IMG/VR virus record: IMGVR_UViG_3300028400_000022
Location: 1-33,413 of that record
DNA length: 33,413 nucleotides
Source of the DNA: a virus
Strand: one strand, 5' to 3'
The notes under the pieces are model-generated. The model searched no databases. It saw only the letters and a program-made list of their open reading frames with translations, and was not told the origin of the DNA. A program made the translations under genes and the position numbers. Below are positions 29,440 to 33,413 of this stretch, in pieces. Each line of letters begins with the position of its first letter. The first letter of the stretch is position 1.

Positions 29440-30266
29440 ATATCTACGTCGATATCGACGAGTTTGTCGTAGATTGGCTGGACAACCTGCAGCGCAACGA
29501 CCTCCTACAAGCAGGCCATGCCGTCGTCATGGACATCACGAAGGCGCGGCCGTGGATGTTTCACAGCTACACGCAGGTCCACCTGTTCGCCGGCATCGGC
29601 GGCTGGCCGCTGGCGCTTCGCATGGCCGGCTGGCCGGATGATGAGCCTGTCTGGACCGGATCACCGCCATGCCAGCCATTTAGCAACGCCGAAAAACGCA
29701 AGGGGATGGATGATGAAAGACACCTGTGGCCCGCATTCTTCGATCTCGTACGCGAGTGCCGCCCTCCAGTCATCTTTGGAGAGCAGGTTGAAAGCGCGGC
29801 TCGGCACGGATGGCTCGATGCTCTACAAGCTGACCTGGAAGGAATTGGTTACGCATTCGGGGCGGCGGTATTGCCTGCTGCTAGCGTCGGCGCGCCGCAC
29901 ATCCGGCACCGGATCTTCTTCGTCGCGGAAATGGTGGCAGACGCCGGCGGCGAGGGACTACAGGAGCGAATCTGCAACAGACAGATTCAACAGGAAACGA
30001 TGGTCACATTCAAGAGGAAAACCACTAAGCGCAGTGGTGACATTAGTTACAGAATCGCAGCAGATTGGGATGATCTCGAATGGATCGAATGCTCTGACGG
30101 AAAAGCGAGGCCAACTCAACCCGGCCTTTTCCCGCTGGTTGATTGGGCTCCCGCCCGCGTGGGACGACTGCGCGCCTACGGAAACGCCATCGTCCCGCAA
30201 GTCGCAGCGGAATTTGTGAGAGCCTACATGGAGACAAGGCCGCAGATGTTTGAATCAAGCCGCTGA
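29436..30266 (+). CDS. C5-cytosine DNA methyltransferase (Dcm-type)
   Basis: The 276-residue enzyme has motif I (LFAGIGGWPLALRMAGW, from about 50), the catalytic motif IV GSPPCQPFS with C79, a motif-VI-like FGEQVE at 114-119 where ENV is usual, motif VIII with APHIRHRIFFVAE, and motif X YGNAIVPQVAAEF. The target-recognition region between VIII and X is short. It likely methylates phage DNA at cytosine for anti-restriction. A long second open frame (29518-30219) runs through the same DNA; see findings. No restriction partner is nearby. Confidence 0.92.
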   Translation: MNIYVDIDEFVVDWLDNLQRNDLLQAGHAVVMDITKARPWMFHSYTQVHLFAGIGGWPLALRMAGWPDDEPVWTGSPPCQPFSNAEKRKGMDDERHLWPAFFDLVRECRPPVIFGEQVESAARHGWLDALQADLEGIGYAFGAAVLPAASVGAPHIRHRIFFVAEMVADAGGEGLQERICNRQIQQETMVTFKRKTTKRSGDISYRIAADWDDLEWIECSDGKARPTQPGLFPLVDWAPARVGRLRAYGNAIVPQVAAEFVRAYMETRPQMFESSR

Positions 30267-30275
30267 TCCAAGTAC

Positions 30276-30299
30276 AAAAAGCCGATCCGGCCATCGGCT
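30276..30299 (-). terminator. Intrinsic terminator reading leftward, before terS
   Basis: On the minus strand AGCCGAT (30299-30293), a six-base loop and ATCGGCT (30286-30280) form a perfect seven-pair stem, followed by five T residues (30280-30276, one shared with the stem). It would stop leftward transcripts from the packaging region. On the plus strand there is no U-run; instead TATAAT (30299-30304), a perfect -10 hexamer, overlaps its right arm, though no -35 is seen. Confidence 0.6.
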
Positions 30300-30358
30300 A
30301 TAATGGTTGCATGCGATGCGATAGAATTGTCGCGTTGTTTGGTATAGAGGTTTGGTCT

Positions 30359-30907
30359 ATGGGGCAATCGCGCGGGCACAAGCGGACGAAGACTGAGGCC
30401 GACAGGGACCGCATGGTCATCGCGCAGATGTATCTGCAGGGAAAGACCCAGCGCCAGATCGGGCAGGAGCTCGGGATCAGTCAGCAGCAGGTCAGCTACG
30501 ATCTCAAGAAGGTGCGCAAGGAATGGATGGAGCGCGCTTCCATCGACTTTGACCGAGCCAAGGCCCAGGAGCTGGCGAAACTTGACGCTATCGAGGCAGA
30601 GGCCTGGGAGCGGCATATGGCCTCAATTGGCGAGACGGAGACCAAGGAAGCCGAGCATGGCGAGACCGACCGCAACGGCAAACACAAGAAAAGCAGAGTG
30701 GTGCGCAAGCAGATCAATGGCAACCCGAAATGGATGGATATTATCCTGAAGTGCATCGACAAGCGGTGCCAGATCCTCGGGATCGCCGACTCCAGCAACA
30801 TCGCCGTGGCGAAGATCCTGGTCTACAAGCCGGCCGACGTCTCGCCGACCGAATGGATCCAGACCTTCGGCGGTGGTCAGGTCATTGATGTGGAGCCGGA
30901 CACCTGA
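30359..30907 (+). CDS. Terminase small subunit
   Basis: From the ATG at 30359 (AGAGG upstream) the product has 182 residues; a longer start at 30311 lacks a ribosome site. Residues about 31-55 form a helix-turn-helix (KTQRQIGQELGISQQQVSYD) that should bind the phage packaging site. A helical oligomerisation part follows (ELAKLDAIEAEAWERHMASI), then a C-terminus that would contact TerL. The direct overlap with the large subunit confirms the assignment. Confidence 0.88.
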   Translation: MGQSRGHKRTKTEADRDRMVIAQMYLQGKTQRQIGQELGISQQQVSYDLKKVRKEWMERASIDFDRAKAQELAKLDAIEAEAWERHMASIGETETKEAEHGETDRNGKHKKSRVVRKQINGNPKWMDIILKCIDKRCQILGIADSSNIAVAKILVYKPADVSPTEWIQTFGGGQVIDVEPDT

Positions 30908-32319
30908 TGGCGGCCACGGCGCCGCGCGTCATATCCGCCCAGCCAGGCCCACAGACGGCGCTCGTCTCGTCAGGGCGGATCATCAACGAGGTGCTGTACG
31001 GCGGGGCCCGCGGCGGCGGGAAGACCTATGGTCTGCTGCTGGATTTCTATTTCCACAACGTCGAATGGGGCCGGGCCGCGGCCGGGATCCTGTTCCGCGA
31101 GGACTACCCGGAAATGGAAGATCTGATGCGCAAGGCCTCGAAAATCTACCCGCTGATGGGTGGGAAGTGGCACGCGACCAAGCGCATGTGGACGTTCCCC
31201 GAGGGCGGATTTCTGGTCTTCCGCTATCTGCGCACCGAGGCCGACGCTAATTCGTACCAGGGCCACGAATACACCTGGATCGGAGTGGACGAGGCAGGCA
31301 AATACCCGTCCCGAGCCATCCTTGACCCACTGCGGGCCATTCTGCGCGGTGTGGATGCCGTTTTCCCGCGCTTCGTCCTGACCGCCAATCCCGGCGGGGC
31401 CGGGCACAACCACCTGAAATCCCGATTCGTCGATCCGGCTCCACCCATGTCGATCATGCGTGAGCGGATGCCGGTCTCCGGCAAATACTGGACCCGCGCC
31501 TTTATCCCGGCGCTGGTGACCGATAACCTGATCCTGCTCGAGACCCAGCCGGAATACGTCGACCAGCTCATCCAGGCCACCCGCGGGAAACCGTGGCTGC
31601 GCAGGGCGTGGATCTACGGCGATTGGGACATCGTGGCCGGCGGCATGTTCGACGACACCTGGGGCCAGTGCCGGCGGCACGCCGTGCTGCGGCCATTCCA
31701 TGTGCCTGAATCCTGGCGGATTTTCCGGGCGCTGGACTGGGGGTCATCAGCGCCGTTCTCGGTCGGCTGGTGGGCGGAATCCGACGGATCCGAGGTCAAG
31801 ATCGGCGGCGAGCCGCGCCACCTGCCGCGCGGGTCGAAGATCCGCATCGCCGAGTGGTACGGCTGGAACGGCAAGCCGAACGAGGGAGTGCGGATGCTGG
31901 CATCGAACGTCGGGCGCGGGATCCTCGAGCGCGAGCAGGCCATGGGGATCGCCGGGCGGGTGCGGCCGGGACCTGCCGATACGTCTATTTTCTCGACCGA
32001 GGATGGACATAGCATCGCCGATCAGATGGCGCTGGCCGGCGTGGCCTGGGAGCGAGCCGACAAGCGTCCCGGATCGCGCAAGGCCGGGTGGGAACTGATG
32101 CGCGACATGCTGCTCAACACCATCGAGGGGGAAAGGCCTGGCCTCTATATTTTCGAGACCTGCCGGCACTGGATCCGCACCGTCCCTGTGCTGCCCAGGG
32201 ACAAAAATGACCCGGACGACGTGGACACCAATGCCGAGGATCACATTGCAGACGAAACGCGGTATGCTATAACAGGACCGGATAAGACCGCGAAAAAGGT
32301 GCGCGTCCATGGCGTTTGA
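30907..32319 (+). CDS. terL: Terminase large subunit
   Basis: The 470-residue protein is the packaging motor and nuclease. The ATPase has a Walker A, YGGARGGGKT, at 31-40 and a Walker B, YTWIGVDEA, at 122-130. The nuclease domain starts about residue 275 with FRALDWGSSAPFSVGWWA, whose Asp is an expected metal ligand, and ends with DVDTNAEDHIADETRY. Length is normal. The ATG overlaps the TerS stop by one base (TGATG). Confidence 0.96.
   Translation: MAATAPRVISAQPGPQTALVSSGRIINEVLYGGARGGGKTYGLLLDFYFHNVEWGRAAAGILFREDYPEMEDLMRKASKIYPLMGGKWHATKRMWTFPEGGFLVFRYLRTEADANSYQGHEYTWIGVDEAGKYPSRAILDPLRAILRGVDAVFPRFVLTANPGGAGHNHLKSRFVDPAPPMSIMRERMPVSGKYWTRAFIPALVTDNLILLETQPEYVDQLIQATRGKPWLRRAWIYGDWDIVAGGMFDDTWGQCRRHAVLRPFHVPESWRIFRALDWGSSAPFSVGWWAESDGSEVKIGGEPRHLPRGSKIRIAEWYGWNGKPNEGVRMLASNVGRGILEREQAMGIAGRVRPGPADTSIFSTEDGHSIADQMALAGVAWERADKRPGSRKAGWELMRDMLLNTIEGERPGLYIFETCRHWIRTVPVLPRDKNDPDDVDTNAEDHIADETRYAITGPDKTAKKVRVHGV
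32246..32273 (+). promoter_or_regulatory. Extended -10 promoter candidate before nuclease and portal
   Basis: Inside the end of terL, TTGCAG (32246-32251), a 16-base spacer and TGcTATAAC (hexamer 32268-32273) look like an extended -10 promoter. It would give the nuclease-portal unit its own start. The sequence also encodes conserved TerL residues, so it may be chance. Confidence 0.38.
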
Positions 32320-32740
32320 CCGATTGCCGCTGCTGCTGGCGGCCATGCTGCTGCTATCCCACTCCACATTTGCCGCCCCGACTTTCGGCCCGTTCGCCGC
32401 ATACCCAATCCGGGTAATTGATGGGGATACCTTCGTCGCCAACGTGCAAATCTGGCCAGGCCTTGCGGCCACGACATCAATCCGGCTATCAGGTATCAAT
32501 GCCCCAGAAGTCCACACCCGAGACGCCTGCGAGAAGGCAGCAGGACAGAAAGCCCGTGACCGCCTGACCGCCATCCTCAATACCGGAGCCGTCACCCTGC
32601 GCGATGTGCGGCGCGGGAAATATGCCGGCCGCGTGCTGGCGCGTGTCATCGTCAACGGAGAAGACGTCGGGCAAGTTCTCGTTCGGGAAGGCCTGGCAAA
32701 GCCCTATCACGGCGGCAAGCGCCTGCCGTGGTGTCCGTAG
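32309..32740 (+). CDS. Secreted thermonuclease (SNase-like)
   Basis: The 143-residue protein has an N-terminal signal peptide (about 1-22, RLPLLLAAMLLLSHSTFA). The rest is an SNase domain: RVIDGDTF with D38 and D40, IRLSGINAPEVH with R59 and E67, and GRVLARVIVNG with R108, then LVREGLAKPY. These match the calcium and catalytic residues of micrococcal nuclease. Export to the periplasm could destroy incoming DNA or host DNA after lysis. It lies between TerL (11-base overlap) and portal, an odd place for a secreted enzyme. Confidence 0.9.
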   Translation: MAFDRLPLLLAAMLLLSHSTFAAPTFGPFAAYPIRVIDGDTFVANVQIWPGLAATTSIRLSGINAPEVHTRDACEKAAGQKARDRLTAILNTGAVTLRDVRRGKYAGRVLARVIVNGEDVGQVLVREGLAKPYHGGKRLPWCP

Positions 32741-32756
32741 CCAACAGGAGATCCCC

Positions 32757-33413
32757 ATGCCAATCGACAGCCAGCACCCGGAATATGCCGCTATGATCGC
32801 CAACTGGCGCAAGGCCCGCGATGCCGCAGAAGGCGAGGACGCCGTCAAGGCTGCCGGCGCAACCTACCTGCCGAAACTTGCAGAGCAGAGCGTCGAGTCA
32901 TACAACGCCTATCGGACCCGCGCCATGTTCTTCGGAGCCACAGGCCGGACCATCGAATCCTTCGTCGGCCTGATCATGCGCAAGAGCCCGAATGTCGAGG
33001 TGCCTGCCCAGATGGAGCGGATTCTCGACAGCGTCGATGGTGAGCAGACCGGGATCCATGAATTTATCCGCCAGGTGTTGGCCGAGGTTTTCACCACCGG
33101 GCGCCTCGGGCTGCTGGTGGACCGCCCGCCACTGGAAGCCGGCGGCGGCGACCCGTACCTAGCAAAATACCTGGCCGAGAACATCACCAACTGGATCCAG
33201 ACAGACGGCCAGACTCGTGTGGTCCTGCGTGAGCAGTACATCGAGCCGGCCACAAATGATGACATATACGAGCAGGCCACCAAGACCCAGTTCCGAGAGC
33301 TGATCTTCGATGGCTCGCAGTATTGGCAGGTCGTCCACAGACCACAAGCAAAAACAAGGGTTTATACTGAAACAGAGGTGCACCCGACAGCCGGCGGAAA
33401 GCCGCTATCCTTC
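32757..33413 (+). CDS. Portal protein, DUF4055 family (5' part)
   Basis: The first 219 codons are present and the frame is open at the window end. The start ATG follows an AGGAG. The sequence (SQHPEYAAMIANWRKARDA, YRTRAMFFGATGRTIESFVG, LIMRKSPNVEVP, VFTTGRLGLLVDRPP) matches the DUF4055 phage proteins that act as portals. The portal forms the head vertex ring through which TerL pumps DNA. Head genes should follow. Confidence 0.86.
   Translation, partial: MPIDSQHPEYAAMIANWRKARDAAEGEDAVKAAGATYLPKLAEQSVESYNAYRTRAMFFGATGRTIESFVGLIMRKSPNVEVPAQMERILDSVDGEQTGIHEFIRQVLAEVFTTGRLGLLVDRPPLEAGGGDPYLAKYLAENITNWIQTDGQTRVVLREQYIEPATNDDIYEQATKTQFRELIFDGSQYWQVVHRPQAKTRVYTETEVHPTAGGKPLSF

Noticed and set aside
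31747-32655. 302-codon minus-strand frame opposite terL and nuclease
   Set aside because: Spans two confident plus-strand genes and has no start signal.

Overview
The window is one continuous stretch of a tailed double-stranded DNA bacteriophage (or prophage) with a siphovirus-type long flexible tail. The host is probably a GC-rich proteobacterium. Signs for this are the lambda-like tail tip module (NlpC/P60 protein followed by a J-like tip protein), a YqaJ exonuclease plus RecT pair, RusA, an Rz/Rz1-type spanin pair, and four perfect copies of the TTATCCACA DnaA box used by Gammaproteobacteria and relatives. Genes are tightly packed; many start inside the ATGA or GTGA stop of the previous gene. 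No integrase, CI-type repressor, capsid gene or tRNA was seen. The terminase and portal genes at the right end and the tail genes at the left end suggest that the head genes lie outside the window.

Layout. 1-15236 (+) is the tail and lysis region: end of a gene in the tail-chaperone position, tape measure, a tail protein, then a complete lysis cassette (holin-like protein, M15 endolysin, second holin-like protein, i-spanin, overlapping o-spanin). Next come a large beta-rich/repeat protein, the tail-tip genes, a J-like tip protein that is split by a -1 frame change near 11690-11699, a distal fibre, and two unknown genes. 15215-18439 (-) is a leftward operon: four small unknown genes, YqaJ exonuclease, RecT and two more small genes. 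18440-18515 is a divergent control region with a perfect palindrome, ATGCTAcatTAGCAT. 18516-30266 (+) is the early/replication/accessory region: small HTH-like regulator, replication protein with an origin embedded in its gene, SSB, RusA, three DNA methyltransferases (ParB-N4/N6 fusion, Dam-like, C5), a YbcO-like nuclease, Lar-like anti-restriction protein, DnaJ-type zinc-finger protein, MazG-like hydrolase and many tiny genes. 30359-33413 (+) is packaging: TerS, TerL, a secreted thermonuclease homologue and the start of the portal gene.

How it works together. The leftward genes supply single-strand annealing recombination, which pairs naturally with the SSB and RusA made rightward. Replication probably starts at the DnaA boxes inside the replication gene, so host DnaA would be used. 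Three methyltransferases and a Lar-like protein look like protection against host restriction. Lysis is the canonical holin, endolysin and two-part spanin route, but its cassette sits inside the tail module.

Most unusual points: a roughly 330-base region at 25853-26185 without a normal gene, rich in perfect inverted repeats and threaded by three tiny stop/start-coupled ORFs; the DnaA-box origin inside the replication gene; two intrinsic-terminator-like hairpins pointing against the direction of transcription; a C5 methyltransferase gene with a long second open frame; and a signal-peptide nuclease between TerL and portal.
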